Positions 43,001-55,554 of a DNA stretch of 64,000 nucleotides are shown piece by piece. The DNA is from Chamaelirium japonicum (taxonomy: Eukaryota > Streptophyta > Magnoliopsida > Liliales > Melanthiaceae). A program made the translations under genes and the position numbers. The DNA lies in contig OX393549.1 of NCBI GenBank assembly GCA_947650365.1, positions 37,591,098 through 37,655,097 of the forward strand, in the 5' to 3' direction. The notes under the pieces are model-generated. The model made no database searches. It was not told the origin of the DNA and worked only from the letters and a program-made list of their open reading frames with translations. The number at the start of each line of letters is the position of its first letter. The stretch's first letter is position 1.

Positions 43001-43250
43001 TGCAGTTTTTTCTGTGTGTTCCAACTGCAGCTGTTATGGCACACGTGTTCCAACTATAATAAACTAAATAGACTGTGGGCAGAGGGCAACAAGAAGGTAA
43101 GATTAATAATGACATTGTTAGCTGGAAAGTACATGGAAATGAGGCGATCAAGCGGCGGTCCCAAAATTTATGTTCTGAAAAGTTTTTCTAATTTACATGG
43201 CACCTATAATGTGGGATGAGGTCTTTGATAAGGGTAGGCGAAAATTAAAT
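40071..43250. other. Intergenic, no gene seen
   Basis: 40130-40430 is purine-rich on the plus strand. The rest is ordinary DNA. 42860-43060 contains words like TGGTTTTGTGTAGTTG and GTGTTCCAACT that recur near 49930-50150, so both may be pieces of one MITE family. Frames have no domains. Confidence 0.4.
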
Positions 43251-43269
43251 CATTACTAAAAAATCCATT

Positions 43270-43380
43270 TATGCCTTCTTCTTTTTTGAGATTGTGGGTG
43301 TCCTGAAACCTTTTGGGCAAAGGCCCGCTTTAGGCTTGGACTAATCCCTCCGGGAGTGAAGCCCGACCCACTAGGAATTT
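43270..43380 (-). mobile_element. SINE-like 3' end (same family as 57338)
   Basis: TTCTTTTTTGAGATTGTGGG then TGTCCTGAAACCTTTTGGGC and GGACTAATCCCTCC matches 57345-57418 closely. The T run marks the tail of a minus-strand copy. Decayed. Confidence 0.5.
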
Positions 43381-43639
43381 TCAATTGCACTCCTGCTCAT
43401 CATTATCCATAATCGATAGTTTGTTAGAGTTTCCATACAATATTTTGTAGAACCATTGATGCAACAAGATATGAATTTACCCTTTTCCAACGTTGAAAGT
43501 TAATTACATTTCTTGTTGAACTTTTTCCACCTCGAACATAGTAGTAGTTGTCGACAAATCAAATGATAAATACACATCCTAGCCCAATTTGCCTTAGAGA
43601 AATGTAGAAAGGAATATATCATCATCAAAGCACACACAA

Positions 43640-45650
43640 GCATCACATAGAAGAAATATAGAAAGCAAGATGGTTTGGCATATGCCTATGTCCACCATCA
43701 AATACCTCTCAAAACTCTATTTTTTCGTTTCTCACATATGAGAGGCACATCCCACATTTGATACATTATTACATCAGGGTGGGCCTGTGCCCATACTTGG
43801 TTCAGTGTTAATACTTGGTCCAACACTTTCCCTTAAGTTGATGAATGAATACTTCTCATACAGACTTTCATGCCCAACTTGCCTGAATCACCTTGGTCAA
43901 CATGTCTACAAGCTGATTTTCAGTTCCAATGAAAGGAGTCTCAATCTCATTTGACTCAATCTTCTCTTTGATAAAATATCTATCCATCTTCACATTTTTG
44001 GTCCGATCATGCTATACTAAAAGGGGATGATAACGATGTGCCGGAGAGGGTGGGTGATATCATTGCCCCCTTGCGTACCTCACAAACTCGCTAGGGTAAG
44101 GAAGCTGCCATGGCACACACATACACACACACAATCCTCACCTCCTCCCCTTCCCTGTACTTGTAGAGGAACCCATTGAACCTCTGCCTATTCGTGCCAT
44201 CTCCTCTGGTCTTGTTTTGTTCACTCCGCCAGCCTTCTTCTTTGAGAGGCCATCTCCTCTGCCAGAAGGTTTGATAGGCTTTTCCTTTGCTATTGCAGGA
44301 TTGATGGTTGTTATTTTCTAATTGGTACGATCACATGACGGTGCAGCAATCAGTGGACTTATGACCTCTGGAGAGCTGCTCAATCCCGAGATGTCGAACC
44401 CTGTAGTACAAAAAGATATAGAGGAATAAGTGGTAGGTTTTTTTGTAATCAAAGTACATACCCCATTACAGAACCCTATGCACTAATAACATGAGAGGGG
44501 AATCGACCGAAGAAAAAAGTGAGGTTCATTACCGTCTTGACAAAGCACACGTAGTCCATGGGGGAACTCCTGTTGCCAAAATTTGGGTAGCCAAGTACGC
44601 GTAGCCTGCGTTACAATCAATCGGGAGCCAAGTTGCCCTTCTAATAAACACAAGAGATGTGAATGGTGTCAAATAGAGAAAGTATGTGAGAGATGTTATC
44701 ACGAAGAGACGAGGAAGTGTGTTGTTATGTGAGAATTTTATAAATAATGTCTAAAGAGTCTCCTTCAATTAATAACCTAGAGGATAGGGGCAAAGCAGCC
44801 TCCACTTCTTCCCAGAGCTCCATAGAGGCACAGAGTGACTGAAAAGAGGAACTTGGCCCAGAAGGAGATTTTTGCCCAAGAAGTGTCTAAGAATGAACCC
44901 AGCCCCGCTTTACCAGCCACATATTTAACCAAATAGTAACACTTGTTTTTTTCCCCATACAATTCTAAATGTATCCACTCAATAGACTTGTTATTTCAAA
45001 TGATTATATTAATGTTGTGATTGATTATTTTTTATAGCCTAATCAGATACGATACACACGAATACTTGGTATCCACCTGATCATTTCATTACATTGTGTT
45101 CGTCACATATACGGTTCATCGTGCCAATGACAACAAAATCTAATCAAGTGGTTTTATAAAAACTCTTCTTTCAAGAATTAAAAAAAAAGAAAGAAAAATG
45201 CAAGCAACTCTCTCTAGTTTCTCATACTTAGGAGCTCCCTCTGACAAGTGTTGGCCACCTCTTGCCTGAGCTTGTTGTACAAAGATGCCAACTTTTGAGT
45301 ATGTTTGAGCGAGAGCATCCCACACTTCTTTAGTGGTGTTGAGGAACATCAGCCCCTAACTGATGTCTGGCCTCATCGAGTTTGAGATCCTTGTCATAAC
45401 CATAGGGTTATACTCCTCCCACTATTCATAACTAGAGTCCGTTGTGGCAAGTCGTACCTTGGTGCCAAGCAAAGGCCCGATCTTTATAGATCGTGCCCGA
45501 TACAAGTAGTTGGTACCATCTATTTTCTCGGTAGTGATCTGTATCTCTTTCACCATCTACGTTAGTTCTTGAGTTCTCTGGGACTGTGGTAACGATGGAA
45601 GACGAAGAATCTGACGCCATAGAGAGCTTGGGAGAAGGACCAGGTTTTGT
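43640..45650 (-). mobile_element. Internally deleted copia remnant
   Basis: The minus strand of 43840-44015 reads like the copia RNase H end (VKMDRYFIKEKIE, NQLVDMLTK). Next to it is a purine tract AACTTAAGGGAAAG and an LTR-like start TGTTGGACCAAGTATT. The minus strand of 45140-45620 reads like copia gag (ENRWYQLLVSG, MFLNTTKEVWDALAQTYSK). Order and strand fit one element that has lost its middle. The 1.1 kb between is foreign or unrecognised. Badly broken, old. Confidence 0.6.
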
Positions 45651-46700
45651 CTACTGCTGACACAACCACGAGCCAGACGTGCAAGGTTAGGATTGGTCAT
45701 AGGCCACTTACCTCCGTAAGCTTGGAATGAGCGGGGGGGGGGGGAGGGTGGTTCTTCTGCTCGTCCTCACGTTGTATTGTACAACCCTTCAATTCCTAGA
45801 AAGAGAGATAACTGAGAGATCCCATCACAAGGTTTTTTTTTTTCGGGATAATTGGTGATTATCCCTGACATAAGAAATTTTTACCGTATAGGATAATGAA
45901 ACATTATCTATTATGTTAGGTCCTTATCTATCAGATATTTTTCACGTGATATCCCTATTTGTGGTCCCGCTGTGGTCCCGCGGGAGTATTTTTTGTTACG
46001 GGTCTATATGGCTGTTTTTAAACCCCTTAAATACCTAAAATGCCTAGAATAGTGACACTGAAGCCTATCATATATTATGCCACTATAGCAAAATATAATG
46101 TGGAATCCCTATTTGTGGTACCAATATGGTCCCCCATGAATATTAATCTGTTGAGTAATGTTATTTAACAAAACCCATGACCAAACTGATAGGTGGCATA
46201 TCATGATTGGTGAAACTATGAGCCATATGATGAATCCTATGGGAATTCCACAATTATCGGTCACCGTCACCCCTCAGGCCACTTCTTACCACCGCTATCG
46301 GCCACCACCTTCGTTACTCACTGGTCGCCCGCTGCCGCTTTCCTTCGATGACCGACCATCTGTTCTTCGATCACTATCCACCGTCACTGGTGGCGGTTGA
46401 CAGAGTCGGGACGGGCGACCGATAGTTGGCTGAGGTAGCAGCCGACGGCGACAGGTGGTGGCTGTTGCCCCACCGGCCACCACTCCCCGTCGTCAGCCAC
46501 CACCTTCAGAAAAGCGACAATGGCTGACATAATTAGCCAAATTTTAATATATTTTTTTTACGTTAAGCGTTTATTTTGTCAGAGATTAATCATTAATTAT
46601 CTGTATAATTCAGATGTAAAGAGCATCAATTGGTTTATGGAGCTTAAATTATGGTTCTTAGTTTTTAGCACAATGGATCAAGATTCAATAATTATATTCG
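45651..46700. other. No gene seen
   Basis: G-run at 45735-45745 and T-run near 45835. CCCTATTTGTGGTCCC-type words occur at about 45954 and 46107. Frames here lack domains. Confidence 0.45.
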
Positions 46701-46719
46701 ATCAATATTTTATATTTTT

Positions 46720-47650
46720 ATAAATATTAATATTTCTAAATTGGTTAAAAATAAAAGTGCATCAATTGGGTTGCCAGGAGCAACAATTTATGATTTAGTG
46801 ATTTTAGATACAATTTTAATTAAATTTTAATTCATATATATTTTAAAGAGTATATGATTTCAAATTCAATATAAAAGAATATATTAGAGCAATGTTATAT
46901 ATTTAATAAAATATTAAACATCTGTAATATTTGTTAAAAAGACAAGAACAATAATTGGTTTATAAAGAGCAACAATTCAAAAGATATCTTTTCAAATGCA
47001 GACATAATGTGAATATATTTATATTTTATATAACATTAAATCTCTACAAAATTTGGTTAAAACATAAGAACAATAATTGAATTATAAAGAACATCAATTC
47101 AAAATTTAGTTATTTTAAATTAAATTATATTTGATTATATGTTTCAAAAGGTAATACATTTTCAATGTAGATCTAAAAGATACATTAGAGTAATATTATA
47201 CATTTTAAAGAATAATATATATCTATTAAATGTGCTTAAAACATAAGAGCAATAATTGAATGATAAAGAAGAGCAATTAAGAATTTAGATATTTTATATC
47301 AAATTTTGATTGGATTTAAATTTATATATGTTTCAAATGGCAAATAATTTCTAATTAAGTTAAATCTCTACAAAACTTAGTTAAAAATATAAGAGCAATA
47401 ATTAAATTATAAAAGGCATAAATTCAAATTTTAATTATTTTAAATCAAATTTTATTGGAATTTAAATTCATATATGTTTCAAAGTGTAATCTATATAACA
47501 TGTTTAGTTTTACAATGCAGACCTAAATAATACATTAGAGTATTATTACATATTTTAAAGAATATTAAATATCTGTAAAACGTGTTTAAAACATAAGAGC
47601 AAAAATTGAATGATAAAGAACAATATTTCAGAATTTGAATATTTATATCG
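46720..47650. repeat. AT-rich degenerate tandem repeats
   Basis: The phrase AAAACATAAGAGCAATAATT and variants recur near 46741, 46935, 47061, 47231, 47384 and 47591, each followed by TATAAAGAACA-CAATTCA and AAATTTATATATGTTTCAAA words. Spacing varies from about 125 to 205 bp. No coding. Confidence 0.7.
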
Positions 47651-48804
47651 AATTTTATATAAGGGCATCATCGGAGAGCGGCGATATAGGAGGCTTTGAT
47701 ACCAAATACTATATCAAGACCCTCAAATTGAAGCTTTGATACCAAATTAAGATAATTAAGGCTAAAATTCTATATGAAGAGAATAATTTAACGAGAAAGG
47801 ATAAAAAATAAGAGACGGGGGGGGGGGGGGGGAGGATAATACCCAATTTCAACACTTATAACGTACTCAATTTATAATTTATTAAATTGTCATTATTCAT
47901 CTCTACCCTAAGACTATAAGTATTGTCTTTTATATAAATAGCTTCAAGACATTTTTAACTCAAAACTAAATCGGACTCAACAATGACAAAAAACAAACAT
48001 ATATCATGAATTCATGTTTAGTTTAGAATAATAGGAATGTACCCATTAATCAAGACCGCCTTCCAAATTACAGTTTGATCGGTGTGGGATGAAGTGATGG
48101 TTTGGAAAGTGGCAAAACCCTATGTAGCCAACAATGGGCTGATGACAAAGTTGTTGGTTATTGGGCTAACATGGGCCCATTTAATAGACCAAATTCAGGC
48201 CCATAAGGCCTACTTTATGACTGCTCTTTTGGGTTATATTTTTGGAGCCAAAAGTTGTTTTGGGCTAAGAATTTGAGAGATACCCTAAAAAAACTAATAA
48301 CATTGTGTGATCCAATTTTTCATTCTCTTGGAAAGAAGACTCATTGCACATGGGATGGACAACCATTCTTTCAACCCCATATTGCTCAAGGGAAGTGGAG
48401 ATGATGAGTGTATAAGTAAAGGACTAGCGAGAACTTATGTCTTCATAGGCATGAGAAGGCTATGGCAATGGTGCAACCCATCGGAGTGGTGTGAAGCACC
48501 ATGACGCATGCAAGCGTGCGTGAGAGGGGCGATTCGGGTGTTTTAGAGGCGCACTTAGCATGCACGCATCGTCACCACGTGCCCTCGAACTGGGACTGGA
48601 CCGGGATAACAATAGTTATCTGAAGTTGAGTTCGGTGAAGGATTATTGCAGTGCACGCTTAATCCCTCACCGGTCCGTTGTAACTTGGAAATAAATTGTC
48701 AGTAAGTCTAGCGTATAGAGGGCGGCAATATTTGTTCTAAAACTTCTAGCAGTGATTATGGACATACTAAATCTACATTAATTACTAGCCATGGAGATGG
48801 TAGC
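47651..48804. other. Two primer-site-like words and a G run; no gene
   Basis: GCTTTGATACCAAAT occurs twice, 42 bp apart (about 47692 and 47734); reversed it reads TTTGGTATCAAAGC, close to an initiator-Met primer site, so an LTR boundary may lie here. A run of 15 G is at 47818-47832. The rest is plain. Confidence 0.35.
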
Positions 48805-49350
48805 TGTTGAGGAATAGTCCCACATTGGTTGGGCTGGGACCAATGCTTCTCTTATACGTTGTAGTCCCTCCACTCAACAACTAGCTTTTGGGTGTGAGGG
48901 GTCTGATCTATCATGGTATCAGAGCCAGGCTGGCCACCTCACCTAGGCTCGTAAGACCCGTTGTCCCATTTAATCCATGTGCCAGGCCCTCAAATTATTT
49001 GTCCCTGCACGTGAGGGGGAGTGTTGAGGAATAGTCCCACATTGGTTGGGCTGGGACCAATGCTTCTCCTCTTATACCTTGTAGTCCCTCCATTCAACAG
49101 CTAGCTTTTGGGTGTGAGGGGTTTGATTTATCATGGTATCAGAGCCAGTTTGGCTGCCTCACCCTGGCCCGTAAGACCCGTTGTCCCATTTAATCCACAT
49201 GTCAGGCCCTCAAATTATCTGTCCCTGCATGTGAGGGGGAGTGTTGAGGAATAGTCTCACATTGGTTGGGCTGGGACCAAGGCTTCTCCTCTTATACTTG
49301 GTAGTCCCTCCACTCAACAGCTAGCTTTTGGGTGTGAGGGGTCTCTATCA
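48805..49350 (+). mobile_element. Tandem TRIM array, LTR-interior-LTR-interior-LTR
   Basis: Three LTRs of about 110 bp (48805-48913, 49022-49133, 49242-49350) start TGTTGAGGAATAGTCCCACA and end TATCA. Each interior (about 108 bp) begins with the primer site TGGTATCAGAGCCA and ends with the purine tract GTGAGGGGGAG. No coding. LTR copies are about 95% alike. The outer flanks GTAGC and GTACT do not form a clean duplication. Confidence 0.88.
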
Positions 49351-50176
49351 GTACTATGGAGCAATGCCTCCCACTCTATAGAAATGCTGCACTGGCTTTC
49401 ATTCCTTGTATGGCAATCCTACACTGAAGTTGGGCTTCATGCTCAGTTCTGGCCAGCCCATGGAGGCCCATCGGCCATAGTATTCACTCTTTCTATTCTA
49501 GAAGCAGGGCTCAATGTGGCCTGTTGGTCTGGATGGAAAAAAATTGGGCTAATCCAAGCTCAAGGCAGCCGAATGAAAGGCCTGATTGGCCTAAATACCC
49601 TAAGTTGATTTTACATAGGGAGATTTTATTCATACCCCAAAATACTTTATATATCCCGTTTCCTCTCAAAAATCGATTCCCATCTCGTACCCTCCCAGGC
49701 CCACCACCCACCTGCTTCCTTCCTCCTCTCCACACCATTGGTGACGCGACCGGTAGTCGAAGACGCCATGACTTCCCCAACTCCTCCTTCCATCACTGCC
49801 AGTTGCGCTCGTTGAGCCTGCTGCCAAATGTCACCAATGAGGGATATGAAACTGGTGGCGCATGAATGTCATCAGTAATGTATGATATGCATCTAACGGT
49901 TCACATTAGAAGGTAATACTTCACCACTAACGTCCTGCTTGGTTCCATGCAATTGTAACGCTCGGGTCAACACCGCAAGGTCGCGTCTATTGGGTTCTAT
50001 GTAGTCTCTCTCAACTCGTCCAGTTCAAGCTACCGCGTAGCCAATTTTTTATTTAAAAAATTAGAAGTTTGAACACTCAGTGAAAAACTGTGTTCTAATT
50101 ACACACGTACCAACCCCACTACACGGTGTAGTTGGAACCACAGCAAACCAAACACAGTGTAAGGTTTAAACCAACT

Positions 50177-50180
<4 letters not shown>
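49351..50180. other. Intergenic; possible MITE at 49930-50150
   Basis: CTGCTTGGTTCCATGCAATTG and the later TAGTTGGAACCACAGCAAAC are roughly inverted, suggesting an old DNA element. No gene. Confidence 0.35.
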
Positions 50181-50260
<80 letters not shown>

Positions 50261-50400
50261 GATTAAAAAAAAAAGAAAGGTGACAGCTGTGACAATATCT
50301 AAATGTGATTGATGTACTAGGAATCACAAAACCTCAGACAAAAGGCATATAACAACCTCAACACACAGCCATGGCCAATTGCTTTGGGGTTGGCTAAATG
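50181..50400. repeat. (TC)n(TA)n tract and start of a dispersed repeat
   Basis: About 23 TC and 14 TA units are followed by AAAGGTGACAGC and CAAAACCTCAGACAAAAGGC, ACAACCTCAACAC. The same text recurs at 55555-55660, also after a CT tract. Confidence 0.65.
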
Positions 50401-50809
50401 CTACTCAACCAACCCGATAGCCAAACCCATAGCAAACCTTCATTGCAGCCGAGCACGGCTGTCTCTTTACCTGTCGATTGGGGCTGAGTGCGATTCAACG
50501 ATCTGGCTAGATACGATGGATGACTGTGGTCATGCCACGTATTGAAGGTTGGTTATGGGGTTGGCTTTGAGGTACATATGGAGACACATCCATGTCAAAT
50601 TGCTTTGGGGTTGGCTGGCTAGTTAGCAATCTATGGAGGAGTGAGAATTGACAAAGGGAATCATGTGCAGGTGGGGGGAGAGCAGCACATGCACGCATCA
50701 ACTCCCAAACTGGATGTGGTGTACAAAACTGAAATATTCTTCACACACCCAGGTCTCCCGGCCCACCCAACACACCTGTGTTGTCCTGTAGTACTATTTA
50801 GATCCTCTA

Positions 50810-50990
50810 CAGGAAAAAAATTTCAGCCGTCACGGCTGATGTACTCATGCGCTGTGCGGGCCAATCAGCGGGCTGGTGTATACTAATGCGTTGGGTCCCA
50901 CTTGGGGCTTTGTACGGGGTGAAGCCCGCTGATTGGTTCACACAGCGCATGAGTACAGCAGTCATGAGTGCTGATTTTTTTTTTTAATGT
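50810..50990. mobile_element. Foldback MITE
   Basis: 34-bp arms (50841-50874 and 50923-50956) with few mismatches, beginning GTACTCATGCGCTGTG. The outer parts (AAATTTCAGCCGTCACGG and its rough mirror with GCTGATTTTTTT) extend the pairing. No coding. Confidence 0.65.
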
Positions 50991-51159
50991 ACACAACCCA
51001 CGATCGAAATACTAGAGACGGTCCTAATTTAAATTTTTAAAAAATACAAGATGTGTCCCCATTTTATTCATGCTCTTTTGCTGACAGTAGCCCACATCTG
51101 CTGCCTCATCACCGATCATGCATGTATAGATTGTAAGAAAAACGTACCTCCGGCCATTA

Positions 51160-51675
51160 TGCGCCGGGTGATGATCCGTAATTGGAATTAGATGAAGTCG
51201 AGTTCTTCCTCTCACGATGGAGGAAGACGTTCGATGGATGAGACGCGACGAAGGAAGCCTTCAACTCCGATTCTTCTTATCGACCGAAAAACCCTCGTGG
51301 AGAAAACCCACCCGTTTGCAATCGAAGAGACGAGAGAGAAAAGGTCGTGCAATTTGAAGAGTTTATCTCTCTCTTTCCCTGTGTGATCTAATGGAGAACG
51401 TGACCGAGAAGAAAAGGGGAACGAAAGCAGACGGACGTACGTACCCTCTTTCTTTCTCTCTAACCTTCCTTGAAATCGAAGAAGATTATGGAGGAGGGGC
51501 TGCAATAGTTTGCAGTCCTCTCTCTCTTCCCTTATGTGATTCCGAGCAAGGGAGAACCGAAGAAGAGAGAAAAGGGGGAGGGGGGAGATCGCGGCTGTGA
51601 TCTCTCTTTGATTCTGTTCGGCCAATAGGAAAAACACACGGGAGAGGGAGGGCGGCGGGCGCTCAATCTAATCGC

Positions 51676-51757
<82 letters not shown>

Positions 51758-51844
51758 TCTGGGTTGGCACAGACGGGAGGATCAGGAGGGGGGTCGTGAT
51801 CTTATACAACGCCCCCTCTGTCTCTCTCTGTTAAATCGCACATG

Positions 51845-51930
<86 letters not shown>

Positions 51931-52200
51931 GTGTTGTGGCCCATCCCACAAAGCCCATTAGTCACACAGCCTTCTTTTCCTATTTGGGTCTCCCACAGGT
52001 TCAAGCCTGATCACGGGGTTTACTAATGGGGTGTGCAAGGTGTATCACACCCCGGCCTATTGCACCGGAGTTGGGACCACACCACTTAAACCAACCCCCG
52101 ATCCAATCTCGACACCTGTAGGATTGGGTTTGGTTTAAGATCTATTAACCACATACCTTTGGGCCCGATTAAACTTAATTACCCACTAAGCCCAAGTACT
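51160..52200. repeat. CT/GA-rich region with facing (CT)n and (GA)n tracts
   Basis: (CT)n at 51678-51753 and (GA)n at 51849-51927 face each other across 95 bp. The flanking 51190-51600 is rich in GAGA words and opens a 141-codon minus frame without a domain. The text around 51990-52150 resembles LTR or intergenic filler but has no anchor. Confidence 0.6.
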
Positions 52201-54110
52201 TTAGGATGCAGTTGAGCCAAAACCCAAGACAAGTCTCCACCATCATCACCCTCCTCCTCCTCTTCTTCCTCCCTCCATCCACCTCCGTTTTCCTGTGCAT
52301 TCGGATTGGTATGACCGAATGCATAGATTTCAAGGAGAACGAGGGGGGAAAGAGGAGGAGGAAGAAGGGGAAGAAAAAGGAGGAGGAGGAAGAAGAAGTG
52401 GAGGAGGGGAAAGAGATGAAGAGACGGCAATGGTGGGATGGATAGGAGTGCGGCGGGCAGGGGTGAGCTGCAAGCGGCAGCGACGACATGGGCACAACAT
52501 AGAAGAAAGAGTTGGCTTATAAACTAGGACTACCAATGGGAAAAAAAAAGAAGGGGTTATTAATGTTAGCTCCTTGAAAAGGTTTCCGTTTAACGTAAAA
52601 GGCATGTAAAATTTGAACTTAACATTAAGCCCTGTAGTTGGACTTTGGCTAACTCGAACTTCTTCTCCCGTGCACATGTAATAACACAAAATTTTAAATG
52701 ATAATTTTATATCTACAGATAAAGTAACAATCGTAGCAGTTAAAGAGTACCAATTTGTAAAGAGCAAAAAATCCGTTAGTTTTCACTAATGCGCGCGGGC
52801 TCCTTTTGTCGTGCACATGTAATAATGAAACTTTTTAAATGATAATTTTAGCTCTATATATAAAGTGTAACAATCTTAGCAAAAAAATAACAATTGGTAA
52901 AGAATAACATTCGGTTAACAAAGAGTAACAATTTAATATGGTAAAATGTCTTAATTGTCGATTAATTGTAGCAGTATTTCTGCTTATCACCACACAATAT
53001 GAATTTTTTTTTGTGATAAAAAATATTTTTAATTCTGTGAAAAACCAAATTGATTCCATCTCGCACATAAAGAGTAACAATTAGATAAAAAAGAGTATAA
53101 CTATTTGGTCGGTTAACATAATAATTTTTTTTATGAAAATATTAAAAAAAATTATTTCGTGGTTTTAAATCAACAATCTGGAATGATTTAAAATGATTTT
53201 CATGAAAAAAATGGTTCGTGTTAAATTGATGGAAAAAAAGTAAATTTAATGAACTTGGGTTGGGCGTTATTGTCCTATTTTTCTCTTTGGTTCGGCGATG
53301 TTTCAGGAGAGAGCTATTGTAATACTGAACTTGTAGGAGGGCTTTTTGCAAGTTGAAACCTTTGTCAGGGCGCTATCGATCACTAAGTTCCCCAAAACAA
53401 AACGTGTTGTCTTTAGATAGGGGCTACCTAAGGTATTTCGTGGGGTGTATCTGGCTCCACTCGTCTCCAATATTTGATGAGAATATATAGTCGTAAAAAT
53501 TTAAAATTATATAATAATTAAATAGAACTAATCAAAGTTTAGGATATATACCCCGAAGTTGAGCACCCCAACCAGGATTCCCGTGCATCATGGTGCACAA
53601 TGTCAAACCCTAATGTATACCTAATTTTTTATGCTAATCCCCTTCTAGGTTTTCTCTTTGTTTGCTTTGCATGGATTGTCAACCCGGATGATGTATCCGG
53701 ATCACAGCCGTCCGTTGCACCCATCCTTAACCGGCGAATCACACTCAGCACCGACCGACATGCGAACGGGTTGCTGTGATTGGAGCCACGTCATTATGGT
53801 CGAACACCCGAGGGTTGAATAACATTGCTCCTTAAAGTCAGGAAGGTTCAATGTTCCATCCCCCTCATGAAGTATTGAATACTTTAGTTGGATCTTAAAG
53901 ACAGGACAATAAAAGGTACGGGAATGATTGGGCTCAGTCCTAAACAAATGATCGAAGGATCTACACAGTTATGGGGAAAGATCTGCTCCCTTTCCTAAAT
54001 AGATCCTCACACTGAATTTTTTTTTTTAAATGGTCCCAAAGGCCTACAGGTTTGTAGGGGAAAGGAAATGATCAGCTGGTTTAAGTGGACCTCTGAGCTG
54101 TCCTGATGAT
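52201..54110. other. No gene; AT-rich repeats in part
   Basis: 52330-52430 is purine-rich (GGAGGAAGAAG). 52690-53110 repeats AAAGAGTAACAATT words, related to 46720-47650. 53110-54110 is plain. Confidence 0.45.
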
Positions 54111-54121
54111 CAATCCATCTT

Positions 54122-54270
54122 GTTGAACCGACAGTCCCACATCGGTTAAGGGCTGGGAGTCTCGCGTCTTTATATGCTCGGGCTCGTTGCCCCCACTCCC
54201 TCACCATGATCTGGTATCTAGGGGGGACACGGGATTAATGACTTGGTATCAGAGCAGGCTCCACTCCGTC
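54122..54270 (+). mobile_element. Single TRIM-like LTR with primer site
   Basis: TGTTGAACCGACAGTCCCAC then ATCGG, TTTATATGCTCG, and finally TTGGTATCAGAGCAGGC at 54243. The first part shares AGTCCCACATYGG with the array at 48805. No second LTR was seen. Fossil remnant. Confidence 0.6.
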
Positions 54271-54937
54271 TCAATGTCCAATTGTGTGGTCCCGTCGACC
54301 ACATCCTCTCTCTCCCTGCTGACACCTCTCTACGCGTGTGTTTAGGTGCATTTTAAGATGAGAAACATCTGATGCCGGGACGTACGTATGCCCCCATCGA
54401 GGGAGCGAGAGATCTTTTAGCTGCTAACGATCGATGGTGATCAGTGGTTGTAGGCGACATTAGTAGCGACGGTTTTATCTCTCCTAACCTTATTTTGTTG
54501 TTTTTCGGGCACCGCCCAAGGTTTGGAATAGTTTAGTCTATAACGAATTTATACGGCGATAAAAATAGCTTTTATGTAAAAATGATTAGGTCTAAACTAT
54601 ATACAATATTTATATTTTTTTTTCCATTGAATTTAAATAAATCTCTCGCAAAATGTGAAGAGATTTATGAAGACGTTAGGGATTTGTGGCTATAACACAT
54701 ACATATCCATCTTTGCCGAAGGATTGAACTCTTTGGATTGTCGGCCAAGTAAATGCATGCACCCACCGACCCATTCTCATGTCTCTCTCGTGTTAGCTGT
54801 CTTAATAGATCGACCATCCACTATCGGATAAGGTTCCAAATCATTCATGCCCGCCTCACAAACATCCATATTTCTAAAACATCCAATGTAGGTTTTCAAA
54901 ATTTACAATTCCCATCCTGCCCTTGCTGCCCAACAAC
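54271..54937. other. No gene seen
   Basis: Plain DNA. The frame at 54753-54962 has no domain. Confidence 0.5.
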
Positions 54938-54974
54938 TAAAAAGAGTTCTAAATCCAACTAAAAGGAATTCTAA

Positions 54975-55023
<49 letters not shown>

Positions 55024-55148
55024 AACTAAAAGGAATTCTAAAGTCTCTCTCTCTACAACTAAAAGGAATTCTAAACTCTCTCTCTCTCTCCAACTAAAAG
55101 GATTCTAAAGTCTCTCTCTCTCTCTCTCCAACTAAAAGGATTCTAAAG

Positions 55149-55188
<40 letters not shown>

Positions 55189-55322
55189 TAAAAGGAATTC
55201 TAAAGTCGATCTCTCTCTCTCTCTCTCTACAACTAAAAGGAATTCTAAACTCTCTCTCTCTCTCTCTCCAACTAAAAGGAATTCTAAAGTCTCTCTCTCT
55301 CTCTACAACTAAAAGGAATTCT

Positions 55323-55372
<50 letters not shown>

Positions 55373-55420
55373 TAAAAGGAATTCTAAAGTCTCTCTCTCT
55401 CTACAACTAAAAGGAATTCT

Positions 55421-55470
<50 letters not shown>

Positions 55471-55530
55471 TAAAAGGATTCTAAAGTCTCTCTCTCCAAC
55501 TAAAAGGAATTCTAAAGTCTCTCGATCTCT
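54938..55530. repeat. Compound minisatellite: CAACTAAAAGGAATTC units in (CT)n
   Basis: About 13-14 copies of CAACTAAAAGGAATTCTAAA are separated by (CT)n runs of 4 to 25 units. Many copies come in two forms, CCAACT...AAAGTCT and ACAACT...AAACTCT, that tend to alternate. No coding; the spacing is too variable for a CRISPR array, and this is plant DNA. Confidence 0.9.
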
Positions 55531-55554
55531 CTCTAAAATATACAGGGAAGAGAA

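Noticed and set aside
54938-55530. CRISPR-like regularly repeated unit
   Set aside because: Spacers are (CT)n of variable length, not unique sequences, and the DNA is plant nuclear.
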